Part shown: positions 1 to 13,806 of the stretch, piece by piece
Numbering within the stretch: the first letter of the stretch is position 1
How the letters are laid out: each line of letters begins with the position of its first letter
NCBI GenBank assembly: GCA_964019155.1
Contig: OZ025244.1
Coordinates: 9,934,944 to 9,998,943, forward strand
Direction: 5' to 3'
Source of the DNA: Osedax fenrisi
Lineage: Eukaryota; Annelida; Polychaeta; Sabellida; Siboglinidae
DNA: 64,000 nt
Notes under the pieces: model-generated
Seen by the model: the letters and a program-made list of their open reading frames with translations, nothing else
Database searches by the model: none
What the model was told of the DNA's origin: nothing
Position numbers and translations under genes: made by a program

Positions 1-1226
1 TTATTAAATTTGAAATATTAATTCAAGTATCTATTTTTACATAATTCATTTGTGGATTTTCTTTACAATTAAAATAATCGGAATCCAAATAATGAATAAC
101 ATTCATTTGGAATCGCTATATTTAATATTTGTTTATTATACATGCGTAATACAAGTGTATATTTGATTTGGAAAACATGACGAATATAAATATATATTTA
201 AATATTTAACAAAATAAAATAACAATCATTATTATTCTTATTAAGTTTTCATAGACAGTAAGTAACATATGTTAAATTTACTTTAGTTCAGAAGAGTTAT
301 CAGAGAATTTCATAACAAATAGTAATATTCCCAATACACATTCACATTAATATATTAATCTCATACGTTATTAATAGTTATATTATTCGTGTTTAATATC
401 GGCTTTATATTATCATTATTATATTATTCTTATCTTCGTTTTATATTATTCTACTCTTATCTCATATTTACTTTACCACTAAATTATAAACAAGATTATT
501 AAGATTATTTTATAAATTTTTTTATTAATATTAAATATCATTCTGATTTATGTTATCTATATTTTCTTAAATTTTAAAATGATTTTATTAATATTAAGTT
601 ACAGAAAACTGATATTTTATAGAGATGCCTTATAGTAATAAAACATAATTAATAACTTTCAAATTCATTTTTCATTTAAATATATGTTTAAATTTGTCCT
701 TAAAAAAATGTACTTATTATATTATATATGTTATTCAAATTTGTATAGTGTATATAGAATATATATAAATAAACAGTTCCTATACAAATAGGAATATTCT
801 GCTGTATAGTTATTTTTAAATAATGATTATATTACTTACATTCTGTAAAAAAAAGCATTGACTTTTTCAACATACTATATTACATATATTAATTATATAT
901 TTTATTTATTGAAAGGGTTGAATTAGATATTAGAATCTAAATATAATTTAAAACAAATATTGTTAATTAGGCAAGTAATATTTTCACACAAATGTTTATA
1001 TTAATAATACCCTCGCTATTCACTGTAAACATCCACAACCGCAATGTTAAAGGTAATGATCCCCTTATGTTATATAATCGATAAGTTTGAATAAATGCAG
1101 TTATATAATTAATGATACATAAGTATGAATGCAAACCTAGTGTACACATTGTTGTATGGACAACTTTGCTTCCAACATTAATATCAAGGAGATAACTACA
1201 TTAAACATTGCATCATTATTCCACAG
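1..1226. other. AT-rich stretch left of the first visible USB1 exon
   Basis: No exon, RNA gene or transposon end could be recognised. Composition is strongly AT-rich with short TA runs. Because the next feature is an internal exon with an upstream acceptor, this stretch is most simply read as intron sequence of the USB1-type gene, whose earlier exons lie outside the window. That is inference. Confidence 0.5.
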
Positions 1227-3961
1227 GATCCTTCATTCCACGTCAGTATAGGCTGGGTATTGGGAGATCAGACCTCTCTTCTACAAGGTGACCTTCGCGA
1301 TACGTTACAAGTAAGTACTTAATATAGCCCATAGTTTAGTCACTAGTTCTCTTCAGTTTAACTGTCGTGCACGAGTTTAGTATGTGATTATTTAATCATT
1401 TAAGTGGACAGCGCATTTAGTAGATAGGCGATATGCAGGAACACTATAAATGTCATATTAGCGTTAATAATTGGAATATTGCCAATTAATATAAACTAGA
1501 TATATATAGAGACATACACTTGATATAGGTTTAGTTAGAGATATAATTCAATATATGATATATATATATATATATAAATATAAAGATATTTTTTTTTTAG
1601 AATTATTATTCTATAATTGCTATTTTATATATACAGACTAAATATATACAATAGAAAAATATCACTTGTAATTATATAAATATATATATATATATCTTTG
1701 TATTATATCAAAACAAATTATTAGATTATATCATACATTTAGATTGTTGAACCATTTTTAATGCATGTCAATATAAGAAAATAATTATTTTAAGATAAAT
1801 GAATTTTTGAAAAAAGTAGCACAATATAAATATTATTTCTTATAAGTTATTGTGTCTGTTTTTCTATATATATATATATAATTTATTTATAGATCATTAT
1901 GTTACTATATATATATGTTATACGATTATACAAGTTATAAAATAAACGAGTATTTATAAAATATAAGTTATTATTATAATGATTTCCTACCTCATACTCC
2001 TATATAACTTAACTTAACCTTTTGTAGTACTTATACACTACATTTTAACTCGCTATTTTCACATAATATAAATAATATATAACTAAAACCGAATTAATAA
2101 AATAATTAAATTGAAAAATCCTAAATTAAACGAATTTTGATAACTGCGATATGATATACCCTTAATCATATTTAATATCGACTTTAAATTTTAATATTTA
2201 AGATTCAAAAATTAAATTAAATATGTATATATATGTATTGTATGTAATTTATATATTTTCATCTGTATCAATCAGTCATCTAATAATTCACCTAGGTCGA
2301 ATATATAATAATTGTATTTCCATTATAGAATATACTATCCTTTAAACTTGGTGAAATTGTTCAAATAAAGTATTTTGAAAATTATTAGATATATTTATCA
2401 GTTTGTAATTTATTAATAATCGATTATTATTATTATTATTATTCAATAGAATATGCCCACTTATAATTTACAGTTATCTATAGTTATTGTATCTATAGAT
2501 ATTGATATCATTAGATATTATATCTATTGATTTACTTATATTAACCATTGAATATGTAATATTTAGATTATATAATATACTATTATTTATTTGGAGGATA
2601 TAAAATATTGACCCTGTTTTTTTGATTACGATTGCCGAAGTTAAATTTAAAATATCGTTGTATACTTTAATATTATAAAACAATTAATTTATATATTTCT
2701 TATAATATATACTACATGAGCATTTTCCATATAAGTTTATCGTGTACACTAGTGTATCATATAACGTAACTTGTATTTATATTTAACCTCATATATCGTA
2801 ATCAAAACAAACCGGAGTCAATATCCGATACAGATTATTTATTTATGATGGAATGAACTTTATTTTAATTTAAATATTTAACATAATTTTAATTTTTATG
2901 TATAAATCTCATTTATTATAAAAGTGAAATTTGTATTCATTAATTTAATTAATAACTATAATTTGTATTTTACAATTAATAATCACTAAACATTTATGGT
3001 AACTATATAACAGCTCATGTATATATTTATAGAATACAACTATGACTAGAGAAATTTAAATTGTTATTTATATTCATGAGATTTTATAAATTGTATATTA
3101 TTATTTTAAAATATATTTCATTTTAATATAATTGATATTAAATTAAAATAAAATAATTTGTATTCTATATTCAAAATAGTTGTTTTATTATATACATTTT
3201 GGTTATAAATCTATTAAAAATGTGTATTCAAAATATGTATGAAAGATAGAAATTCATCTAATTAATTGTTAATAATAAGTTGTTATACTCATATTTATAA
3301 TGTATTCTTGATATATTTATTCATTTAAATTATATTTATTTTATATCTTTATTTTATTTTATTTTAACATAAAAGACTATTTATTAATATTTAAAAATTA
3401 TATATATTCTGAATATTTTTTTGGAATGTTTACATATAAATAAGTTTAATTGATCACATTAAATATAATTAATATATTACAAATTAATATATATTATTTA
3501 TATAGATAATACCCTGGAGGATAATACTTTATTTTAAATATTGATATATTAATTTATAATTAGACTAGTTATTTGATTTGAATTTTTATATAATGGCAAT
3601 ATTTTACCCTTCAAAATGTTTTATTTCATGTATTAAACACAACTTATAATATACATAAATAGTACATAAAATATATATGTATATTTTATTATGTACCATT
3701 GTATTAATATAAATTGAATTAAAATCCATTAATTTGAAATCAAGAATAGATAAAATGTGTACTTCATCATACACATTATACTCCCAACAACTAAATACCA
3801 TTCAGTATATTCTACTTGAGAGATAACACTACTATTATGATTGACAGGAAGTAGTCGACGCCTTCCTAAATAACAACACCGAACACTCTGTCCTGCCCGT
3901 TGATCGTATTCTGTTTAAAGCGGGGAATAAAACTTTTGACTTTCCGCTCATGCTGACTTGA
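1227..3961 (+). CDS. USB1: U6 snRNA phosphodiesterase USB1/Mpn1, last two coding exons (5' partial)
   Basis: Two exons, 1227-1310 (28 codons) and 3848-3961 (37 codons plus TGA), join in phase 0. The first follows an acceptor (ttattccacag) and ends at a consensus donor (CAA|gtaagt); the second follows attgacag. The product begins DPSFHVSIGWVLGD and ends KAGNKTFDFPLMLT. USB1 proteins carry the same DPSFHxSLAWxxGD segment, with the second of the two HxS motifs of the 2H phosphoesterase fold, and finish with a (K/C)xGNKxFxxPL block. USB1 is a 3'-5' exonuclease that trims the oligoU tail of U6 snRNA and leaves a 2',3'-cyclic phosphate, acting in the nucleus. The exons holding the first HxS motif and N-terminus are not in the window. 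The intron is about 2.5 kb of AT-rich sequence. An AATAAA lies five bases after the stop. Both exons are GC-richer than their surroundings and have no stops or frameshifts, so the gene looks intact here. Confidence 0.88.
1311..3847 (+). other. USB1: Last intron of the USB1-type gene
   Basis: A GT-AG intron of about 2.5 kb starting gtaagtac and ending attgacag. It is AT-rich with short TA runs near 1560-1575, 1675-1695 and 1865-1880 and a short ATT run near 2427-2443. I see no coding potential, SINE head or MITE terminus in it. Confidence 0.75.
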
Positions 3962-3966
3962 TACGC

Positions 3967-3972
3967 AATAAA
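3967..3972 (+). terminator. AATAAA poly(A) signal next to the USB1 stop codon
   Basis: The hexamer AATAAA begins six bases after the last base of the TGA stop. If used, cleavage would come about 10-30 bases later and the 3' UTR would be very short. Other AATAAA-like hexamers are expected by chance in such AT-rich DNA, so use of this one is inferred from position only. Confidence 0.45.
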
Positions 3973-5918
3973 ATGTTAACTGTTTTTATTTGTAATCATT
4001 ACTTTAGTGTTAAATACACTCATGTATATATATATTTATATGTATTATAATATAATTGGTATCAGTAAAATATGAATTTATATTAATTATTATCTACCAT
4101 TACTTTAAATAATGTAATGTGACTTTTAATACCGGATAGTTGGCAGATAGCATACCCTGTTTCCATCGATTCTCTCTCCACTGAAGATATCTCTATTCTG
4201 GTATTCACTGTATACTTATGTTGGTGCTGGCTGATTATATTATGTATTGTATCGGTATATCTCCTGTTTATTAGAGGGTATTTATTAAGGGTATTTAGAA
4301 ATGTAACTTTCTTATTTTAGTATATTAAGAAGATTCCTTGAAAAACCTAACAATTTTATAGTAAATAGATTATATATATCTAAATTATAATATATATATC
4401 TTAATTATTATGTGTATATATAGGTTGTTGTAATCAGTATTTACATTACGAAAATATATATAATCAATATATAATTAAATTATTCATTTTATGGCAAGTT
4501 CAAACAATTTATATTATTTTCTAATATATTCATTGTATTGTATCTATGTAAACAGGAAGTCAATTATTATTTTATTATATTTTATTTATATAGTTTGTTT
4601 GCACTTACTTAAAAATTAACGGTATTTGTCTAGATAAGCTTTAGCTTCTACAAAAACCCGGGTTTAAACATAAACCTGATAATAATAATAATAATAATAA
4701 TATATTAAATTGTAATTTATTGTCTTAATTACGTTTACCGTTTCTTTACAGAACTTCTTGAGATAATAATTATAACATTTATGTAAGGTTATCTTACTTA
4801 ATCTATGATAATAATAATAGATTTTATAATATCATGTGCATTTAAATAATATTAATTTACAGTAATTACTAATTAACAAATATTGTTGATATTTTGTCCT
4901 TTAAAACCTTTAATATTAGTAGAGTTGTGGATAAAAATATAAGATTATCTAAATGCGTAATATAAATTATTATTATCTATACACATAACTTCAGTGATTA
5001 TACAACATTTCCGACAATAAGGAGTAAAGTTATTTAGACATGTTTCTAAATTCATGTGATATTGTCAACAATGTTAACAAATACAAATATCTGGATTAGC
5101 TTATTCATTATTCATATTTTTAAATATAATAAATTAAAATAACAAATCATTTAAAAGTATAATTAAATTATTGCATTGTTTACCAAATAGAATGTAATAT
5201 TATGTTTTTAACCTATAGATACTAAGACTCATAAACAGCTGTTCAATAAGTATATATATAAACTTATATTCTCGCCTACATCATATCAATAAAATAAAAT
5301 AACTTAATAAGTAAACAATTTACTATAAATATAAGTCATATATGAGAAATATAATTAATATTCAATCTTATATAATTATTGAATGAATGTTTATTTATTC
5401 TTATATATCTCCGTCAAGTAGACTAAAATAGGTAATATAATGTTTAATGATATTCTTATATACTAAGATAGGAACCTATCAAATGGAACAAGGTTATATG
5501 TGAAATTGTTGTCAAGATATAGAAGAATATTACTGAAAATAAGATTAAGGCAGTTTCATTAGTATCCTACTATGATAAGGAAGATAAGCACTTGGGATGA
5601 AAGAATCGATAATGTTTAATCCATAAATATGATAGTCTAATGAATATTGAAGACAGCCACAACCGGATCACATTTTATATAAAGTCAGTAAGTGCCACAT
5701 GGCTTAATATCTTATTAACTCGGAATATTTTAATGTATTTCTTTAAAAGTGGAATAAAATAGTGAAGAAAGTGAACAACAGTGAAGACATTATTCAGTGT
5801 AACCTATATGCAGTAGGGGAATGTATTAAGGGGTGTGTTAGTATAAAGTATTATAAATTTCATACTAATTATTTAATATATATACCTTAAATATTTAGCC
5901 TACACTAATAATACTATA

Positions 5919-5956
<38 letters not shown>

Positions 5957-6616
5957 TATTTATAATGAGAAATTAAATAATGATTATGCTGTATATAATA
6001 TTAATATATAGAACATATTATAATAAATGTATAAATACTCTAGAGAAACATAAATATATGTAATAAGTTATGTTATCATTTATTATCAACATATAATAGA
6101 ATAATAGTGATACTATTATGATACTATATTGATGAATTTCATTCTACTAGAGTTTCCCATAAATATGTTCTAAATGAAATAAGTGTAGCCTATAATCTGT
6201 CACATATATTATAATATATGTATATGTACATTTAATATATGTATAAATTAATGATAATACATTACTCCGGTTTTCATGGTCTCCATTCTGTAAAACTATT
6301 GCTCACATTGGCATGATGCTATAGGATTGGCAGTAATTATAGACATTACATATTCACAATAATGTCATAAAAGTTAGAATAAAATAGCATATGTAATCAT
6401 ATTATAGTATATAAATCCCTACTATAGTTAATCATATTTAATATGTATGTAGGTGATTATTAATTTATCTTATAATTTAGTTGATCGTATTTAATATTAT
6501 ACTTACTTATAATTTAATGTCCATTAACATAACAAACATTTTATGAAATGGAATTAAGAAATATCCACTACTTTGTTTCCATTATCAAATACAATGTATA
6601 CAATGTTTGTTATGTT
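3973..6616. other. AT-rich intergenic stretch downstream of USB1
   Basis: No gene recognised. It holds a (TA)n run at about 5923-5952 and a short ATA/AAT run near 4679-4701. A slightly GC-richer patch at 4140-4230 and a purine-richer patch at 5460-5830 could be eroded LINE sequence, but I could not match either to a domain. Confidence 0.5.
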
Positions 6617-6782
6617 CCCAGCTAACCGTAATATCGGCATAACAGCAGCATAATAGCATATCTGATAATAATAGCAGCATAATAGCAACAAAAACAAACT
6701 TTATAAAAGCAGCATAACAGCACAATGTAAACATTTGAGGCTATTATGTTATGCTATTATGCTGCTCTTACTGTTAGCTGGG
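6617..6782. mobile_element. Short MITE with CCCAGC termini
   Basis: A 166-bp element beginning CCCAGCTAACCGTAA and ending in the inverse TTACTGTTAGCTGGG, flanked by TT on both sides. Inside both ends are units of the form AGCAGCATAATAGC. The same termini bound the elements at 28750-32444 and 32581-32824, so this is a dispersed family. It has no coding capacity. Confidence 0.8.
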
Positions 6783-6958
6783 TTAGTTTATTATTCTAAC
6801 TATCGAGGTATCGCACATTTTGTCTAGACAAATCTCCATTAGAATATGATCTAGGTATGGTTATTGATTTATGTAGTAATTATTCTACTATATTTTTAAA
6901 CTTAAAGTGCTGATGTATTTGAGCGGATAATTTGTTATAGATGATAGTCATTAGACTA

Positions 6959-7011
6959 CCCAGCAAACAGTAACAGCAGCATAATAGCATCATAACAGCA
7001 TATGTAAACAT
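6959..7011. mobile_element. Left-end fragment of a CCCAGC-terminal MITE
   Basis: CCCAGCAAACAGTAA followed by AGCAGCATAATAGC-type units, then running into a (TA)n tract. No matching right terminus is seen nearby, so it is truncated or its right end was replaced by microsatellite growth. Confidence 0.6.
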
Positions 7012-7079
7012 ATATATATATATATATATATATATTTTTATTATTTTATTCGCACTTTTGTTTTATATTTGTTTGCACA

Positions 7080-7365
7080 AGTTTTAACACATTTTATTTT
7101 ATTAGTTTATTTAATGGATTGATGAAACATGATGAAATACGCTGAGGGACATTATTTGTATTATTATTATTATTCTCTTTATATATATTTCTTTACTCTT
7201 ATTATATTGAATTCTAGTACACAAGTCTTATTATTATTGTATAAATGTCCCAAAGCTATTATATTCATATACTATGGAGGTATCGACTTAATAAAGCTAC
7301 TTATAGCTTTTAATGATCCTCCTTAGACAATTGTCTATAAACTGATTTCATTCATTCATTCATAT
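7080..7365 (+). repeat. Interspersed repeat ending in a (TTCA)n tail (possible LINE 3' end)
   Basis: The segment around GGAGGTATCGACTTAATAAAGC through AAACTGATTTCATTCATTCA is related, in reverse complement, to 37948-38125. The tetranucleotide tail and dispersed copies suggest a retrotransposon 3' end. The family is not identified. A 65-codon open frame here (7129-7326) overlaps the repeat and is not believed to be a gene. Confidence 0.5.
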
Positions 7366-7539
7366 ATATATATATATGCAATATGATATAATTATTAAAG
7401 CGAGTTTACAAAATATGCAATAGCAGACGTCTTTTGTTATATATATAACAAAGATTTTCCGAAGGAAAGATATAACACTTACGCGAAATCGTGTAATTCG
7501 AATTTGTATACAAAATACCCTGGTTCCACATATAGCGGG

Positions 7540-7672
7540 TTACTTTTAGTAACTATGCGTTGTTTATAATGTAAATTCGTATCTAACTATACACTTTTAA
7601 AATGTTAAATAATATTCTTTAAATTAATATTTATATGATGAAAACTAAGTGTTCATTACTAATATATAATAA
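7540..7672. repeat. Interspersed repeat shared with 33490-33620
   Basis: The two loci share a block in the same orientation that ends in an identical run of over 30 bases starting ATGAAAACTAAGTGTTC. Upstream the resemblance is weaker but continuous. The family and its ends are unknown. Confidence 0.5.
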
Positions 7673-8830
7673 ACAAATATGATATTTATGTTTTAAATGC
7701 TATAAGTATATATGTAGTAAGTAAAAGCTAATTTATATTGCATGTAATTTAATAGAGCAATGAAAACATTGTTGTATGCAAACAGAGCCGAACCTAAATC
7801 TATTTCAGTGATTTCGATAGGGGAATTATGTATAATACGGGCCAGTGTGTAATACGGGCCACTGCGATATCTCAGTAATTATTGTTCAAATCAAAAAAAA
7901 ATATATATAAGATTTATTCAGTATCACATTTCTATTAATAAGGGGTATTTTTTTTTTTAATATTTGCATTTATATTTCTAATATTGATCATTATATCAAA
8001 AAATAGTTTTCAAATGAAAATGTACTAAATAATTATTTATTTATCCACCATTTTCGTTAATAAATATAACATTAATTAAATAATTCAAAGCACGATTGGA
8101 AAGATTAATTAAATACGAAGAATATAAATGTATACATTCTACTTTATATATAATATTAAGTGCGTGGGGGGTTATTTAACAAGTGTATCAAATGTTTGCA
8201 ATACGGGCCACCTAATGTTAGTAATACGGGCCACATGACCAATGAAAATGCCTGATTCTATGTTACTATCAAAAATACTACGAAGTCCTTCGGACGATCT
8301 TTGTTACTATTTTACAATATTATATCACTGAAATAAAATGTAATATAAGTGCGTGCGATATCGTGCGTGTATTAATACCACCGATATAAATAATTTTGTT
8401 TATATCGTATATTCATACCATCGATATAAAGAAAGTATGATTCATACATGCGTTTATTGATAGATCAAACTATTACGAGAGTTGTTATAATGAATGTGTA
8501 CATTATTATTATAGAAATTACAATTAGGTGATTCTAATGTATATGATTATTACACCATATGTATTCATATTTACGTATACTCATATGTATGTTAATATAT
8601 ACATATATATATATATATATACACTATATATACGCATATACTCATATATGAATATCAATATGTATTGATATATAAAGGCATATTATATGTTTAAATATAT
8701 ATGCATTTATAATAGTGTACATATATTTGAATATATGAGAGGGAATAAGTGTACTCGTTATGTACGATTGTATTATATATAACCACATATTTATACTCAT
8801 AGATACATACTCATATTAATATATATATAT

Positions 8831-11395
8831 ATTTTTTTTTCGGACAATGGTTAGTTATTAACCAGAGCCAATTATCCCATTTATTAGCGAAAACATATTA
8901 ATAATAATATGACGAAGTAGGCAAGGGAGAGGCCAGGTAATTAAGGATTTTACAATAATCCATTGCAGCAGTATTTGCGATAAATATTTAGACTGCCTGT
9001 CATGACACGAATACTGAGTAGCGTAATATCATGCTTCCTCAGGCCTAACGAATATAGGTCTTTAGACGTTAGGGATGAGGGTATACCACGCCAGTTCCAA
9101 CAAGAGGCACTTAGTTTAGCCTGCTTTGCACCAGTAAGTTGTTTTGCGTAGGAGAGTATTTCAGGTTTGTTATAGTAGTCAGTTTTGTGTCGGTAATTAG
9201 TATCGGTATCTATTGTATCAGTTGAGATTTGCGTATCTATAATATAAACAATGTCATTTCGGTAAGCCAGTAAGTCAGGTTTGCGTAAGCCAAGTTGTGT
9301 TCGTATGTGTTCCAGTATAGTTGTAAATTTGTACTTATTAAGTAGAGTGATTAAAAGAGCGTTAACATAATTATGCCTGTGAATAATGTTATTATAATTA
9401 AATCTACAGGTCTGCATAATATGATTTAGGCAGTCATATTTATAATTACACCCTCGCCTTAAACAGTTTGTATTTAAACTTGGAAACATACGTTTACATC
9501 TGTAATGTGTATATAGTAGACCGTGCTTTAGATTTACCATATCTACAAAATCGCGACCAGAAAACATCTTTATAGGAGAAGTTATCCAATTATTAATAAA
9601 AGGACTATGTGTGCCTAATTCTAAACCCTTGCCATCGACAGAATTAAATAAATATATTGAATGATATTTATTTATGGAGGTGTTATCAATAAACGTTTAT
9701 TCATCGTATACTCGAGGTGTAGACCATTTTAGAATAACACTATCGGGAAGAGTTTGAATAATAGTGTCATCATTCCTTCTAATGGATGAAATCCTTTTTA
9801 GCCGCAACACCGGTACTGCCAGAAAAAGACGAGTGATAGCTATCCCACCGACACTACTAGGTGCGTAGAATACACCGAGTGAAGTATCTGAAGGTAGTCG
9901 AAGCCAACGTCTGACGAACGCCCGAATACTTCTATCCATCGTTTTTAATGAATTTAAATATACGTTAGAGAAAGTCAAGGTATGAAGCATACTTGGAATT
10001 AGATGATTTTTGAGTATAAACAATTTTTGTTGGGGTTTTAGAGTAGATTTAGATATTGCCAAGAGTTTCAATGTGAGGTCATCATGATGCATTAATGCAT
10101 TAATTGAATTATTTTTATTATCCAAAGCGCCTATGTTGATGCCAAGATATCTATAAGTTTCTTCTATATTTAGCGCTTTAATTGTAGAATTATCAATAGA
10201 TATAAAACTATATGGGTTACATATCCATTGTTTTTTCTTTGGGTTAATAATTATATTCAATATAGCGCATTTTGATTTGTTAACGTTTAACCCACATTGA
10301 GCTAGTCTAAATAAAACATGATCAACTTGATATTGCATCATTACATCATCTTTCGCAAATAAAACCAGATCATCTGCAAATGCCATATGGCTTATTGTAC
10401 TATTTCCTTGTAAATTAATACTACCTGGCATATTATCAGTTACATAATCTATAATGGAGTTAAAAAGAGCGGGAGACATTGGGTCACCTTGTTTTACTCC
10501 ACGATTGACTGGTATACTAGGTGATACTCCATTTTTATATATTAATTGAGTTGAACAATCAGAATAAGTATGCATGATATAACTTGTATACATTTTAGGA
10601 GTCCCTACTCTTTCGGCTAATGCAACAATTTAGTTGTGAGATACCGTATCAAAAGCTTTAGAAACATCCAACAAACACATCTTTAATGGGCGTAATGCAT
10701 TTTTATGCTGATATATAATAGATTTAAGTAAAAAGATATTCTCAGCAATACCATCACGTCGAACAAAAGCTTTTTGCCGTGGATTAAGACTAATTGTGTT
10801 TTCAATTCTGCGTGCCAATATTTTATGGAAAAGTCTACAGAATATCGATGACATAGTTATCGGACGATAATGGGACGGCTCAGTACTGTGCTTAGTTTTA
10901 GGGATTAAAGTAGTTAGGCCTAATTTAAATGCGGAAGGTGCAGTCGATGATATGAGATAAATATTAAAGCGAGCTGTTATATTATTTAGACCAATTTTAG
11001 TTAAATCGCATTTTTTAAGACCATCTATTCCCGGGGCGCCGTCGTGTAATGAGCCGTAACATGACTTTACTTCGTTTATCGTAATTGGATGTATATATGC
11101 ATTACTATTATTAACAAATAAGTGGTTGAATGGAATAGATGGCTTACTTATTAACTCACTCCAATATTTAAATTGTAAATCGATTGGCATTTCTTTAATT
11201 TCTTTTGTAATATCTTCGCCGTCGAAAATAGATTTAGCGAGCCTGGATCTATTTTTAGAATACATTTGTTGCGTTTTAGCAAATAATAAACACCTTTGTT
11301 TACGCTTAACATTTCTATTTGATTGCACGCCTATATTATCATTACATTGTGTATTGTTAGAAATAATATTGTTACGTAATATTTTTGGTTTTTTT
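8831..11395 (-). pseudogene. Non-LTR retrotransposon with restriction-like endonuclease (R2/R4-type), 5' truncated, two in-frame stops
   Basis: One minus-strand frame runs from about 11395 to the stop at 8950, broken only by TAA codons at 10630-10632 and 9697-9699. In order it encodes: a basic pre-RT region; RT motifs LTTLIPKTKHSTEPSHYRPI, then LLDVSKAFDTVSH (motif A), GVKQGDPMSPALFN (motif B) and MAFADDLVLFA (catalytic FADD); a thumb with YRYLGINIGA; a C-terminal Cys/His knuckle (CLRRGC with HIMQTC); and a restriction-like nuclease core, RKPDLLAYRNDIVYIIDTQI. Knuckle plus PD-(D/E)XK nuclease after the RT is the layout of the R2/R4/CRE/NeSL group, which usually insert at specific targets. The N-terminal zinc-finger/Myb part is absent, so the copy is 5' truncated. 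Sense transcription would end in nine A residues (8832-8840). Both ends abut (TA)n. The lack of frameshifts suggests a recent death. Confidence 0.85.
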
Positions 11396-11429
11396 TAGAT
11401 TGAACTATAGATGAATTAATTAATTGTTC

Positions 11430-11441
11430 ATAATATATATA

Positions 11442-11490
<49 letters not shown>
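11430..11490. repeat. (TA)n microsatellite at the 5' side of the RLE LINE
   Basis: An almost pure TA run. A shorter TA run (8819-8831) flanks the other end of the LINE, so the element may have inserted into TA repeats. Confidence 0.85.
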
Positions 11491-11491
<1 letters not shown>

Positions 11492-13208
11492 CTTTAGCAA
11501 ATGTGATATTATTTGTAATTATATCAGTGTATCAATTTTAATATTAAATAATAAAATCATAATTGGTATCTATAGATATCTATAATTATCGACTATAATC
11601 GATAATAAATATTATATTGAAATATAATTGATATAATATAATATGCATTAAAGCATAATGTAAATTTTAATATAATGGAATACATATTATCTAAAATTAG
11701 TGAGATCGTAACTATTATTAGCTCATCGACATGGCATCTAATATATATCTAGCGAGGCAGTAATTATATTTATGTGCATTGTTTTTTTATAATAATATAA
11801 TTATGAAAGAAAGTCGTATATGTAAATCCATAGATGTTACAATGTATTTCATTTGAAGTAATTATAATATGAATTTCTGATCAGTAATTCGACTTATTAA
11901 TGTGTTTACTAATAATAGATAGGTTATATAATGTATAAAATATATTATTATTTCTATGGTATTAATATTATAAACCATATGATTAGTAAATAGTTTATGT
12001 ATACAATTATATGATTATGATTATATGATATTATTTATAATACATAATTTATAATAATTATATACATATTTATCAATAAATAATGAATGTTATCTCATTC
12101 CTAATTTCCATTCATTATTATATGATTTTATGTAATATTATTCTACATATATATATATATACCTATAGGTTGTGTATATTTTCACTGTTGCATTAATTTC
12201 CTAAGTCAGTTGATAGAAAATAATTATAAAATGTAACAGTCTCTAGAAACACATGCGTATGCATGTTTACATTATTCAGCATAGTATACGTTATATAGAA
12301 CAATTAAAGTTACGCTCTATCGATATTCTATAGACTTTATTTAATGCATTTTATTGTTAACTTTTACTGTTAACTTCATTGTTATTTCTATTTTATTTAT
12401 TATATCTAACTTAATGTAGCTACATTATAATATTTATATATTGCACATTTTGTTAACAAAATGTTTGTTTATTCATATAAACAATGTAACAAATAAACAT
12501 TGTTATATATATTTATCGACATTTTCACTTAATATTTATTTTATATTGTATACAACATTTTTCAAATCTATTCACTAATACAACACATATATATAATTAA
12601 TTATTAAAGTTTATATTTTTAAATTATATTTTAATATTGTTAATTTCTCTAGATCCTGCATACTATACAAAATATATAGACATAAATAATTCATCGTAAA
12701 TTATTAATTTATATATTATTATATATTCTAATTTATACCCAACGCCGTTAAATATTCAGACACACATTATAACACATAGTTCAATAAACAGTTTTATTTT
12801 ATATTTAATATTCTAAAGGATACAATTAAAAATAAATTAAATCAATAATACAATTAAAATTCGCCATACAATTCAATATCTTATTATGCAATACTTTTTG
12901 ATTCATTAGATTTTACAGTTTGATTTATATAGAAATCGATATTTGTGTTATAAATATATTTTACATGTATCTTATATTTTAACATTACATTGATATGCAT
13001 ATTAATTTATTTATTATAAATATAATTTTATTAATGTAACATGTTCACCCAATACTTATACACTGTAATACCATCGTAGGTGTAGATATATTATATATGT
13101 AATCACGTGTCTATTAAGTATTCCATTATAGTATATTGATAATAATCAATATTAGTAATCGATAATGATATCATTTAATAATTATATTAATTATCATATT
13201 TTGTTAAT
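11491..13208. other. AT-rich filler inside the 6.5-kb element
   Basis: No coding frame, tRNA-like head or transposon terminus recognised. Short palindromic AT motifs only. Confidence 0.45.

Positions 13209-13806
<598 letters not shown>

Noticed and set aside
6650..6780. CRISPR-like or other spaced array in the AGCAGCATAA repeats
   Set aside because: Unit spacing is irregular, there are no unique spacers and the genome is clearly eukaryotic.
11126..11398. A plus-strand 90-codon frame
   Set aside because: It is antisense to the RT pre-domain of the minus-strand LINE, which has clear motifs.
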